8,538 nt of DNA from assembly GCA_047618295.1 (NCBI GenBank), contig JBLHKL010000095.1:1-8538 (forward strand). Direction: 5' to 3'. The position numbers were made by a program, and so were the translations under genes. Positions 1-7,342 of this stretch are shown here, piece after piece (within the stretch, counting starts at the first letter, position 1; every line of letters starts with the position of its first letter). Source of the DNA: UBA7359 sp047618295 (GTDB lineage Bacteria > Pseudomonadota > Gammaproteobacteria > Eutrophobiales > Eutrophobiaceae). A model generated the notes under the pieces. It was not told where the DNA came from. It made no database searches and worked only from the letters and a program-made list of their open reading frames with translations.

Positions 1-379
1 TACCAAAACTGCTATTTCGCCGTGCCACATCTGCGTCTTGCCAGGCAGGATAAAGATTATGCATATCAGCTTCCATACGTGTAAAGCGTGACTTTTCATT
101 GAGTCGACATTGACGACGACTATCACACTGCATATATCTCAACATCCAACTTGCCGGATAGATCTGTTCAATCACAAATAATCGATCTTCGGTTAATGCC
201 GCAGAGGGGTTGAAGCGAAAACCACAATACAAGGACCAGCCACCATTGGCATAAAGTTCATTCCAAAAAGTATTGACGGCTATTTCATCAAAACTTTCGA
301 CAGGCAAAGTCTCAGCGTAAGTAGTGTAGGAAACACTAAGCAGACATAAAAGTAAGATTATCCGTAATCGGCGAAACAC
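1..379 (-). CDS. Endonuclease I family secreted nuclease, N-terminal part (3' end beyond window), His-to-Gln at the active site
   Basis: Reading the minus strand from a GTG at 379-377 gives 126 residues with no stop before the window edge. Residues 1-22 form a signal peptide (Arg-rich start, Leu-rich core, cleavage after TTYA), so the product is probably exported. The mature part resembles the endonuclease I (EndA/Vvn) family, which are periplasmic or secreted nucleases that degrade DNA and RNA: LYCG at 50-53, IEQIYPASW at 70-78, a Cys pair at 85 and 91, and MEADMHNLYPAW at 102-113, which holds the Asn that binds metal in the family. Oddly, residue 72 is Gln (codon at 166-164), where relatives have the general-base His directly after the metal-binding Glu (EH). 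Activity is therefore doubtful. GTG is preferred because it immediately precedes the signal peptide; there is no in-frame ATG near it and no good Shine-Dalgarno site. The frame stays open upstream, so a longer N-terminus is not excluded. The gene is divergent from mltF. Confidence 0.82.
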   Translation of the reverse strand, partial: MFRRLRIILLLCLLSVSYTTYAETLPVESFDEIAVNTFWNELYANGGWSLYCGFRFNPSAALTEDRLFVIEQIYPASWMLRYMQCDSRRQCRLNEKSRFTRMEADMHNLYPAWQDADVARRNSSFG

Positions 380-417
380 ATTAATTATTACTATTTTTAA
401 AATATTGTAGGCCTCAT

Positions 418-445
418 GATATACCAGTCTGCTTTAGAATGTGAA
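418..445 (-). promoter_or_regulatory. Candidate sigma70 promoter for the endonuclease I-like gene
   Basis: On the minus strand TTCACA (445-440, 5 of 6 to TTGACA) is followed after 16 bases by TATATC (423-418, 4 of 6 to TATAAT). A TG one base before the -10 box (426-425) gives an extended -10 element. Transcription would start near 411, giving a leader of about 30 bases before the GTG at 379. This is by-eye motif matching; I found no comparable promoter facing mltF in the same gap. Confidence 0.4.
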
Positions 446-500
446 CATATAGAACTTTAGCCTGACTAATACAGAAAATAATTACTAAAAAACTGAAATC

Positions 501-1931
501 ATGGTCATCAACAATAAATCAATGCGCTTTCCCACTACATGGCTAATTATCGGCCTATTAGCTGTATTGAGTGCTTGTTCGGATAACCTATCTCAACTCG
601 AACGCATTAAATCGCGCGGCACACTTAGAGTTGCGCTGATAGCAACACCACCGCTTTACTTTCCTGATGAGTCACTTATTAAAGGCTACGATTATGAAAT
701 CATAGCCAGTTACGCCAAGTCTATCGGTGCTGAGCTAGAAGTCATCCCTGCAAATACCATCAGTGAAATCATTACCAAGTTGAAACAAGGTAAGGTGCAT
801 ATTGGCATTGCCGGTAATTCACCCGACTATCCAGACGAAAACATTCTAGGGAGCACCTCATACGATGAGGATGAATGGCATGTCATAGGAAACCGAAAAA
901 ATACGTTGCCCAAATCAGTCGATGACATAACACCCAGTACTATTATTGTCGCCAAAGGTAGTAAACCTGCTTTAGTTTTGTCTCATTTGAAACCAGAACA
1001 CCCCTCGCTATTTTGGTTGGAACTCCCTAATGGTAATAACAGGCAAGTACTGGAACAGGTTAATAAAAATAATTTCAAACTCAGCGTTATCAGCGCGGAT
1101 GTTTACAGGTATTACCGGTATCTTTTTCCTGAGATCAAGATCGCGTTTACATTATCAAAGCAATACCCCTCGCGTTGGCTTAGCTATAAGAGTGAGGATC
1201 TCTCTCTTTCAAATTCTATAGAGAAGTTCATTAATAACTATAAACAGAGTGGTAAATTGGAGCAGCGATACAATACTTATTATCGGCATCTTAATGTCTT
1301 TAACTATACTGACAGTTTCCATTATCTAAAACGTATCAAAGAAAGACTGCCGCAATATAGTTCGCTCTTTAAGAACGCTGCGAAAGACAATGAATTTGAT
1401 GAACGCTTTCTGGCAGCGGTTAGTTACCAGGAGTCACATTGGGATGCTAAAGCACGTTCGCATACCGGTGTCCGCGGGTTAATGATGCTAACCAAAGACA
1501 CGGCTAAACGTGTCGGGGTTGAAGATCGGCTGGATCCGGGACAAAGTATCATGGGTGGTGCAAAATACCTGAACATATTAAAAGCGTCTTTGTCTGAAAG
1601 AATTAAGGAACCCGATCGTTCATGGATGACACTAGCAGCATACAATGTGGGTTTAGGACATTTAGAAGACGCTCGCATCCTAACAGAATCTCTGGGCGAT
1701 AATCCTGACTTGTGGATTAATGTTGAGAAGCACTTGCCAAAGCTTAGCCAAAAAGAATGGTACCAAAAAACTAAATACGGCTATGCAAGAGGACATGAAC
1801 CTGTGGCATTTGTCAGGAGAATAAGGCGTTATTACGATATATTACGCTTGTATCAGCAAGAAGAAATACTGGAAAGACTCGAACAGCCTCTGGAACTGGA
1901 TAAAGTGAAAATCACGTCTCCGGCATTGTAA
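501..1931 (+). CDS. mltF: Membrane-bound lytic murein transglycosylase F
   Basis: MltF is an outer-membrane lipoprotein that cleaves the MurNAc-GlcNAc bond of peptidoglycan non-hydrolytically, leaving 1,6-anhydro ends, for wall turnover and recycling. The 476 residues show a lipoprotein signal with lipobox LSAC ending at Cys26, followed by Ser-Asp. Next comes a periplasmic solute-binding-like domain (SBP_bac_3, about 38-265), which in this family acts as a regulatory module, then the SLT catalytic domain (about 290-410). The catalytic Glu is E311 in YQESHW. Supporting motifs are GVRGLMMLT (323-331), AAYNVGLGH (379-387) and YGYARGHEP (426-434), all strongly like E. coli MltF, and the length is normal. 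A second in-frame ATG at 522 (Met8) still leaves a full signal peptide; neither start has a good Shine-Dalgarno site, so the first is kept with reservation. The gene is convergent with the Sel1-repeat gene, one base away. Confidence 0.95.
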   Translation: MVINNKSMRFPTTWLIIGLLAVLSACSDNLSQLERIKSRGTLRVALIATPPLYFPDESLIKGYDYEIIASYAKSIGAELEVIPANTISEIITKLKQGKVHIGIAGNSPDYPDENILGSTSYDEDEWHVIGNRKNTLPKSVDDITPSTIIVAKGSKPALVLSHLKPEHPSLFWLELPNGNNRQVLEQVNKNNFKLSVISADVYRYYRYLFPEIKIAFTLSKQYPSRWLSYKSEDLSLSNSIEKFINNYKQSGKLEQRYNTYYRHLNVFNYTDSFHYLKRIKERLPQYSSLFKNAAKDNEFDERFLAAVSYQESHWDAKARSHTGVRGLMMLTKDTAKRVGVEDRLDPGQSIMGGAKYLNILKASLSERIKEPDRSWMTLAAYNVGLGHLEDARILTESLGDNPDLWINVEKHLPKLSQKEWYQKTKYGYARGHEPVAFVRRIRRYYDILRLYQQEEILERLEQPLELDKVKITSPAL

Positions 1932-1932
1932 C

Positions 1933-3189
1933 TTAAGCTGGCGCTCTACTTTCTATCCTTTTATAGGCCTGGCTAAACTCAGTGACTAGCACCTCGGCTT
2001 CTGACACTTGACCTTCCGATAATTTATCACGCACGCGCTTTAATGCCTCATGAACATCCGCGTCACTCGTATCATTTGCCAATAATAACCAGGCATAGGC
2101 GCGGACATAATCTTTTTCAACACCTAGTCCTTTTGCATATCTCACACCTAACATATGCTGCGCTTTTTGAAAGCCCTGTCTTGCTGCTTTTTCAAACCAT
2201 GAACATGCAATCGCTTCATCTATATGCACACCTAAACCATTGGCATAAAGATGCCCCAAGCGGTACTGCGCCTTAACATAACCTGCCTCCGCAGCCATGC
2301 GATAATATTTAGCTGATTCTATTTCGTTTAATGGGAGACCAAGACCAACGGCGTGGAGTTTTCCAAGTTGATAATTCGCTTTAGCGTAGGATTGTTTTGC
2401 TGCTGATTGAAAACATTGTTCAGCTGCTTTGAAATCTTGCGGTACACCTAAACCATTAATATAGAAAAGACCCATATTGAATTGCGCGCGTGCGTATCCT
2501 TGTTTGGCTGCGAGCTGATGCCACTTAAATGCTTCTTCATCATCCTGTGGCACACCAAGACCGCCACCATACATTAAAGCCAGATTATATTGCGCCTTGG
2601 CATAACCCTGATTCGCAGCTTCTTGGTACCAACGGGCTGCTTCTGCTTCATCCTTCTCGGTACCCTGCCCTTGTGCCAACATTAAGCCAACATTAAGTTG
2701 TGCCTTCATGTGACTTTGTTCTGCTGCGCGTAAATACCACTTCAAAGCCTCAGCATCGTTTCTTGGTATTCCAATGCCTTTGGAATACATGAATGCCAAG
2801 TTATATCGTGCACCCGCATGGCCTTGTTCTGCTGATTTGAGGTACCACTCAAAAGCCTGCTTATAATCTTTTTCTACACCAAGTCCGTGCTGATAACACC
2901 ACGCTAAATTAGCCTGAGCAATAACATTACCTTTTCCTGCTGATTGATTTAAATATGTGGCAGCCTGCTCATGATCTTCGGGAACACCAATTCCACGTAG
3001 ATACATTTGACCGAGACGCGATTGCGCCTTGCTTGAACCTTGTTCAGCGGCGTTACGATACCAAAATGCGGCCTGTCCCGGATTTAGCCGGACTCCAATA
3101 CCATTCTCATACAGATCGGCTAATTGAAGCTGGGCATCGACATCCCCCGCATTAGCATCTTTTGTTAGTACCGATAACTGAACACTCAT
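1933..3189 (-). CDS. Sel1-like repeat protein, ten tandem 36-residue repeats
   Basis: This 418-residue protein consists of a 17-residue N-terminal segment, ten consecutive Sel1-like repeats (residues 18-377, each exactly 36 long) and a 41-residue charged helical tail. A typical unit reads KAQYNLALMYGGGLGVPQD, then an EAxxWY helix and AAxQGY. Sel1 repeats are TPR-like helix pairs that stack into a superhelix and serve as protein-protein interaction scaffolds, so no enzymatic role is expected. I see no signal peptide, lipobox or membrane segment, so it is probably cytoplasmic, unlike many exported bacterial Sel1 proteins. Partners cannot be read from the sequence. A Shine-Dalgarno-like AGGA lies 13 bases before the ATG, rather far. 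The gene converges on mltF (stop codons one base apart) and is divergent from srkA over 97 bases. The family call is secure; the function is unknown. Confidence 0.93.
   Translation of the reverse strand: MSVQLSVLTKDANAGDVDAQLQLADLYENGIGVRLNPGQAAFWYRNAAEQGSSKAQSRLGQMYLRGIGVPEDHEQAATYLNQSAGKGNVIAQANLAWCYQHGLGVEKDYKQAFEWYLKSAEQGHAGARYNLAFMYSKGIGIPRNDAEALKWYLRAAEQSHMKAQLNVGLMLAQGQGTEKDEAEAARWYQEAANQGYAKAQYNLALMYGGGLGVPQDDEEAFKWHQLAAKQGYARAQFNMGLFYINGLGVPQDFKAAEQCFQSAAKQSYAKANYQLGKLHAVGLGLPLNEIESAKYYRMAAEAGYVKAQYRLGHLYANGLGVHIDEAIACSWFEKAARQGFQKAQHMLGVRYAKGLGVEKDYVRAYAWLLLANDTSDADVHEALKRVRDKLSEGQVSEAEVLVTEFSQAYKRIESRAPA
2059..3138 (-). repeat. Coding tandem repeat: ten 108-bp Sel1 units
   Basis: The DNA encoding residues 18-377 of the Sel1 protein is ten back-to-back 108-base units with no insertions or deletions between them. 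The units align in register at protein level (G-x-G-V/I loop at unit positions 13-16, AA-x-QG near position 30) but differ clearly in nucleotide sequence. They are therefore old diverged duplications rather than a recent, unstable expansion. Unit 5 (residues 162-197) deviates most in the loop (GQGT for GLGV). Confidence 0.85.
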
Positions 3190-3230
3190 ATAGTCAAAAA
3201 TTTCCTGAGACTAAATCCTATTTAAAAAGC

Positions 3231-3259
3231 TTAGCCTGTACCACCCTATTTTGTATAGT
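3231..3259 (+). promoter_or_regulatory. Weak candidate promoter for srkA
   Basis: TATAGT (3254-3259, 5 of 6 to the -10 consensus) lies 17 bases after TTAGCC (3231-3236, only 3 of 6 to the -35 consensus) in the 97-base divergent gap between the Sel1-repeat gene and srkA. Predicted initiation near 3266 would serve either srkA start (3287 or 3311). The gap is AT-rich, so chance matches are likely. Promoter elements for the Sel1 gene on the other strand could not be picked with any confidence. Confidence 0.25.
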
Positions 3260-3286
3260 AAATCATTATTATAAAACTCGATATGT

Positions 3287-4309
3287 ATGACTTCTGATAG
3301 ACTCTTGAGCATGACTAAAGAAACAAACCTACACAGTTACAGCCTGCTCGATCCAGATATGATTATTCATGCGATAGAATCACTAGATTATGTCTCTGAT
3401 GGCAGGATACTGGCACTCAATAGCTATGAAAACCGCGTCTATCAGGTTGGGCTTGAAGATGAAGCACCAATAATTGCCAAGTTTTATCGAGCTGGTCGTT
3501 GGACTGATGACATGATCAGGGAAGAACATACCTTTATGCTGGAATTAGCAGACGCAGAGATTCCAGTCGTCGCACCTATAGCCAGAAACAATGAAACCTT
3601 ATTTAATTACGGCGATTATCGATTTTCAATCTATCCCCGTTTTGGTGGATATGCACCCGAATTGGATAATCCGGATCATTTGTTACAGCTAGGAAGAATT
3701 CTAGCTCAGATACATAATATTGGAGAAGTCAGCGCCTTTGAATCTAGACCCAGCATTAATATCGAAGACTTTGCTATAAAACCGGTTCAGTATTTATTAG
3801 AAAATGATTTTATCCCTGCTTATTTGGAACCAGCCTATTCAACACTTTGTGAAGATCTTATTATTAGAATCAAGCATTGCTATGAACAAACAGGCGACTA
3901 CAAAACATTAAGACTTCATGGTGATTGCCACCAGGGAAATATTTTAGTTCGTGATGAAAACTTTTATATAGTTGATTTTGATGATTCTCGATCAGGTCCG
4001 GCTGTACAGGACATATGGATGTTCCTGTCAGGTGATCGCAATTATATGACTGTGGGACTCAATGATTTTATGGAAGGTTATACGGAGTTTCGGGATTTTG
4101 AAGCACGCGAGTTGCATTTAATCGAGGCTCTTAGAACAATGCGCCTCATTCATTATTCAGCATGGCTTGCTAAACGTTGGGATGACCCGGCGTTCCCCAT
4201 CGCTTTTCCATTCTTTAATACTCAGAACTATTGGGAAGAACAAATACTAAGTCTACGTGAACAAGCTTCGTTGATGGAGGAACCAGCGATTGTCTGGAAA
4301 CGATATTAA
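3287..4309 (+). CDS. srkA: Stress response serine/threonine kinase SrkA (YihE/RdoA)
   Basis: SrkA is a cytoplasmic eukaryotic-like (APH/choline kinase fold) protein kinase. In E. coli it protects cells under envelope and other stress, is linked to the Cpx response and counters MazF-dependent death. The 340 residues match it along the whole length: LNSYENRVYQ (44-53), the ATP-binding Lys in IIAKFYR (K65), the catalytic loop HGDCHQGN (211-218; catalytic D213, N218), the metal-binding segment VDFDDSRSGPAVQD (229-242; D230), and AMRL/AWL-KRW-DPAFP near the end. The start is uncertain: the ATG at 3287 gives the longest form, but the in-frame ATG at 3311 (Met9) gives an N-terminus closer in length to E. 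coli SrkA, and neither has a clear Shine-Dalgarno site. In enterobacteria srkA precedes dsbA; here dsbA is absent and a 147-base repeat-bearing gap follows. Confidence 0.93.
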   Translation: MTSDRLLSMTKETNLHSYSLLDPDMIIHAIESLDYVSDGRILALNSYENRVYQVGLEDEAPIIAKFYRAGRWTDDMIREEHTFMLELADAEIPVVAPIARNNETLFNYGDYRFSIYPRFGGYAPELDNPDHLLQLGRILAQIHNIGEVSAFESRPSINIEDFAIKPVQYLLENDFIPAYLEPAYSTLCEDLIIRIKHCYEQTGDYKTLRLHGDCHQGNILVRDENFYIVDFDDSRSGPAVQDIWMFLSGDRNYMTVGLNDFMEGYTEFRDFEARELHLIEALRTMRLIHYSAWLAKRWDDPAFPIAFPFFNTQNYWEEQILSLREQASLMEEPAIVWKRY

Positions 4310-4331
4310 TGAAGAGCTGTTTAAATAATTT

Positions 4332-4434
4332 GCCACTGAGGTCACAAAGAAAGGCAAAAAAAATATCATTCAATAAAACTATAAAACTTAATTTATTAAT
4401 TGTTTTTATCGGTGATCTCTGTGTACTCTGTCGC
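4332..4434. repeat. Degenerate CACAGAG-type intergenic inverted repeat
   Basis: Two 18-base arms in the gap between srkA and the ABC transporter gene are imperfect inverted copies: 4332-4349 (gccactgaggtcacaaag) and 4417-4434 (reverse complement gcgacagagtacacagag), matching at 13 of 18 positions. About 67 AT-rich bases separate them. Both arms resemble the CCACAGAGGACACAGAG-type sequence that I recall recurring between genes in many environmental proteobacterial genomes. The long loop and mismatches make a transcription terminator unlikely. It may be a decayed small mobile or REP-like element; that origin is inference. Confidence 0.55.
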
Positions 4435-4456
4435 GTGTGATGAATATTGATAACTT

Positions 4457-6316
4457 ATGACTACAGCAATAGTTACAAACCAGGCGTTATCTGAAAAAGC
4501 CCACATCCATGAAGATGCAAGAGAATATAACTGGCAATATATTCTCGAGATAGCAAAACAACATAAACGTCAGTTGGTCATGGCAAATATTATTGCCGTA
4601 ATCGCGACACTGGCAAGCGTACCTGTTCCATTATTAATGCCCTTACTAGTCGATGAGGTTTTATTAAACCAACCCGGCGTAGTGGTTAGTTCTATAAACG
4701 CTATTACCCCTTCTGTATGGCACGGCCCAGTGTTGTATATATCAATTATTTTAATCATGACTTTATGCTTGCGTCTCACAGCATTAGTTTTGAACGTTTT
4801 TCAAACAAGACAATTCACTATCATTGCTAAAGATGTCATTTTCCTAATTCGACGAACACTACTAACGCGTCTTAATAAAGTGTCCATGTCTGAATATGAA
4901 ACACTCGGTAGTGGCACAGTCGCTTCTTATTTTGTGACTGACCTAGCAACTGTCGATGAGTTTGTCGGATCGACAGTCAGCAAGTTATTGGTCGCCACTT
5001 TGACAATAATCGGTGTTGCCATAATTCTACTTATTATGCATTGGCAAATTGCAGTATTGATACTCTTTGCCAATCCAATCGTAATTTATTTCACAACGGT
5101 CTTAGGTAAGCGAGTTAAGGAATTAAAGAAAAATGAAAACTCTGCCTTTGCAGTTTTTCAACAATCTTTAGTAGAAACACTAGACTCTATTCATCAGATA
5201 CGTGCCAGCAACAGAGAAAAGCATTATTTAAAACGTATTATTGAACAAGCAAGTGTGGTCAAAGATCACGGCATTGCCTTTGCTTGGAAAAGCGATGCGG
5301 CAGGCCGTTTAAGCTTTGTTGTCTTTCTATTTGGTTTTGATATCTTCCGTGCCGTAGCAATGCTGATGGTTGTTTTTTCCGGATTAACTATTGGTCAGAT
5401 GTTTGCTGTATTCGGATATCTCTGGTTCATGATGGGTCCGGTACAGGAAATTCTGAATATTCAATACGCCTTTTATAATGCCAAAGCTGCATTGAGTCGA
5501 ATCAATGAATTAATAAAGCTCGAACTAGAACCAGACTATCCGCATATCATCAATCCATTTGAAGATAAGAATACCGTTGGTATAAAAATCACCGACCTCC
5601 ATTTTTCCTATGGCACTAACGATAATAATGGTAACGCTGATGTTTTAAACGGCATCAATCTCTCAATTGAACCGGGAGAGAAGGTTGCTCTCGTTGGTGC
5701 TAGCGGTGGTGGTAAATCTACATTAGTTCAAGTATTAATTGGCTTATACCCCGCAAAGAGCGGCAACATATTTTATGATAACGTTCCAGTAACGCAAATT
5801 GGCCTGGATGTTGTCCGAGAAAATGTTGCTACTGTCTTACAACATCCCGCACTGTTTAATGATTCAGTTAGAATTAACTTAACATTGGGACGTGAGCTTG
5901 ATGAGAATCAATTATGGCACGCACTTGAGATTGCTCAATTAAAAGAAACCGTTGAAAAACTTCCTAACAAACTTGATACCATAGTAGGACGACAAGGCAT
6001 TAGATTATCTGGAGGGCAAAGACAACGACTTGCAATTGCCCGCATGGTTTTAAGCGATCCAAAGGTAGTTATACTTGACGAGGCAACATCGGCATTAGAT
6101 GCTGAAACCGAATATCATCTTCATACTGCCCTGGCTGATTTCCTAAAAAATAAAACAACCATCATTGTTGCACATAGATTGAGTGCGATTAAACAAGCCA
6201 ACCATGTTTATGTTTTTGAAGCCGGCACTATTGGAGAACAGGGATCGCATCGCGAATTATTATCTCAGGATGGCCTTTACTCTAAACTTTATGGCGTTAG
6301 ACAATCACATACTTGA
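4457..6316 (+). CDS. ABC transporter, fused permease and ATPase (half-transporter, exporter type)
   Basis: This 619-residue ABCB/MsbA-type half-transporter would work as a homodimer or heterodimer in the inner membrane, using ATP to export a substrate. The N-terminal permease domain (about 38-335) has hydrophobic helices near 41-67, 92-115, 176-214 and 287-328. The ATPase domain (about 376-612) is complete: Walker A GASGGGKST (414-422, K420), Q-loop Q462, signature LSGGQ (517-521), Walker B VVILDE (537-542, E542) and H-loop H573. Nothing indicates the substrate; a lipid, peptide or drug remains possible, and there is no peptidase domain. The ATG has no obvious Shine-Dalgarno site, and I could not find a convincing promoter in the upstream gap. 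The gene begins a run of five same-strand genes; apbE follows after 9 bases, suggesting co-transcription. Confidence 0.92.
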   Translation: MTTAIVTNQALSEKAHIHEDAREYNWQYILEIAKQHKRQLVMANIIAVIATLASVPVPLLMPLLVDEVLLNQPGVVVSSINAITPSVWHGPVLYISIILIMTLCLRLTALVLNVFQTRQFTIIAKDVIFLIRRTLLTRLNKVSMSEYETLGSGTVASYFVTDLATVDEFVGSTVSKLLVATLTIIGVAIILLIMHWQIAVLILFANPIVIYFTTVLGKRVKELKKNENSAFAVFQQSLVETLDSIHQIRASNREKHYLKRIIEQASVVKDHGIAFAWKSDAAGRLSFVVFLFGFDIFRAVAMLMVVFSGLTIGQMFAVFGYLWFMMGPVQEILNIQYAFYNAKAALSRINELIKLELEPDYPHIINPFEDKNTVGIKITDLHFSYGTNDNNGNADVLNGINLSIEPGEKVALVGASGGGKSTLVQVLIGLYPAKSGNIFYDNVPVTQIGLDVVRENVATVLQHPALFNDSVRINLTLGRELDENQLWHALEIAQLKETVEKLPNKLDTIVGRQGIRLSGGQRQRLAIARMVLSDPKVVILDEATSALDAETEYHLHTALADFLKNKTTIIVAHRLSAIKQANHVYVFEAGTIGEQGSHRELLSQDGLYSKLYGVRQSHT

Positions 6317-6325
6317 AATTCTTAT

Positions 6326-7339
6326 ATGAAAAGTATTCTTCTATTTTTGACTATATTAACAAGTGTTTGTGCTTGTCAGAGTCAGAACAAAGAATTAGTA
6401 ACCATCAATGGTCTGACGATGGGTACTACCTATTCAATCAAGATTGTAGCTGCCGATATTGCCCTTGATGATAAAAAAATACACACAGATATTGAAAGTA
6501 TTCTGACTGAGATAAATCAGTCCATGTCCACTTATATTGCAGACTCGGAATTATCTCTTTTTAATCAATCCAGAATAACTGATTGGCAAGTCTTGTCTGC
6601 TGATCTATATCGAGTTATCCAACATGCTATTACAGTTAGTACCATAAGCAATGGTGCATTCGATATTACGCTTGGCCCTCTGGTAAACCTCTGGGGCTTT
6701 GGTCCTGATCCGTATACCCGAGATATACCCACTGACTCAGCCATACAATCTATAAAGCAACATACGGGCTTTGAAAAACTAGACTTTGATGAATCAACGC
6801 AGCGAATTTCCAAATCTGACCCCGTTGTCACCATTGACTTATCTGGTATTGCGAAAGGCTTTGCCGTAGATAAGATCGCACAGTACCTGAATGGCTTGGG
6901 TATTGCGGACTATCTGGTAGAAATAGGTGGCGAACTCATAGGCAAGGGCACGAATGTAAAGCAGCAAGCATGGCAAATTGGTATTGAACAAGCCAACCCT
7001 CTAGAACGCTCGGTACAACGTATTGTTAACCTAGATAATATCGCCATGGCAACATCTGGAGATTATCGGAATTATTTTGAGAAAGACGGTGTTCGCTATT
7101 CACATACGATAGACCCAGTGACGGGTAAGCCGATTAGTCACACACTAGCCGCAGTCACAGTACTACACAGATCAGCAATGCATGCAGATGCGTTAGCAAC
7201 GGCCTTTATGGTATCGGGACCAGAAAAATCACTGGCACTGGCAAATGAAGTAGGTGTTGCACTTTATATGATCATAAAAACCGACGCAGGCTTTGAAGAG
7301 CGTTACAATGATAGATTCAAACCATATCTAACTAACTAA
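6326..7339 (+). CDS. apbE: FAD:protein FMN transferase ApbE (periplasmic lipoprotein)
   Basis: ApbE transfers FMN from FAD to a Thr/Ser of periplasmic or membrane targets such as NqrB/NqrC, RnfG/RnfD and related flavoproteins, using Mg2+. The 337 residues show a short lipoprotein signal with a probable lipobox VCAC ending at Cys17; a Cys at -2 is unusual but tolerable. Family motifs follow: GLTMGTTYSI (29-38), GAFDITLGPLVNLWGFG (110-126), DLSGIAKGFAVD (171-182), EIGGELIGKG (199-208), SGDYRNYF (244-251), HTIDPVTGKPI (260-270) and ADALATAFMVSG (287-298). D288 and T292 in the last match the metal ligands of characterised ApbE proteins. Length is normal. No nqr, rnf or other obvious flavinylation target lies in the window, so the client is probably encoded elsewhere. 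The start is 9 bases after the ABC transporter stop. Confidence 0.95.
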   Translation: MKSILLFLTILTSVCACQSQNKELVTINGLTMGTTYSIKIVAADIALDDKKIHTDIESILTEINQSMSTYIADSELSLFNQSRITDWQVLSADLYRVIQHAITVSTISNGAFDITLGPLVNLWGFGPDPYTRDIPTDSAIQSIKQHTGFEKLDFDESTQRISKSDPVVTIDLSGIAKGFAVDKIAQYLNGLGIADYLVEIGGELIGKGTNVKQQAWQIGIEQANPLERSVQRIVNLDNIAMATSGDYRNYFEKDGVRYSHTIDPVTGKPISHTLAAVTVLHRSAMHADALATAFMVSGPEKSLALANEVGVALYMIIKTDAGFEERYNDRFKPYLTN

Positions 7340-7342
7340 GTC

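Noticed and set aside
405..440. Possible plus-strand promoter for mltF (TTGTAG ... TAGAAT)
   Set aside because: The boxes are 24 bases apart, outside the usual 16-18; other pairings in the gap were no better.
1424..1678. 84-codon minus-strand open frame inside mltF
   Set aside because: It lies wholly within the conserved SLT catalytic domain of mltF and its translation shows no recognisable motif; it is a shadow frame.
1914..1942. Possible bidirectional terminator at the mltF/Sel1 junction
   Set aside because: The only pairing seen is a 5-bp stem with one G-U pair (ccggc with gctgg) around a 12-base loop, with no T-run on either side; too weak to call.
2043..2276. 77-codon plus-strand open frame (and another at 2955-3155) opposite the Sel1-repeat gene
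   Set aside because: Both are antisense to well-formed Sel1 repeats, have low-complexity His-rich translations and lack ribosome binding sites.
4380..4429. Promoter for the ABC transporter operon (TATAAA at 4380, TTGTTT at 4400)
   Set aside because: TATAAA has no -35 partner at the right distance, and TTGTTT pairs only with a 3-of-6 -10 box (TACTCT) at 18 bases; in such AT-rich DNA this is not better than chance.
6565..6834. 89-codon minus-strand open frame inside apbE
   Set aside because: It is antisense to conserved ApbE motifs; no family resemblance and no sign of independent coding.
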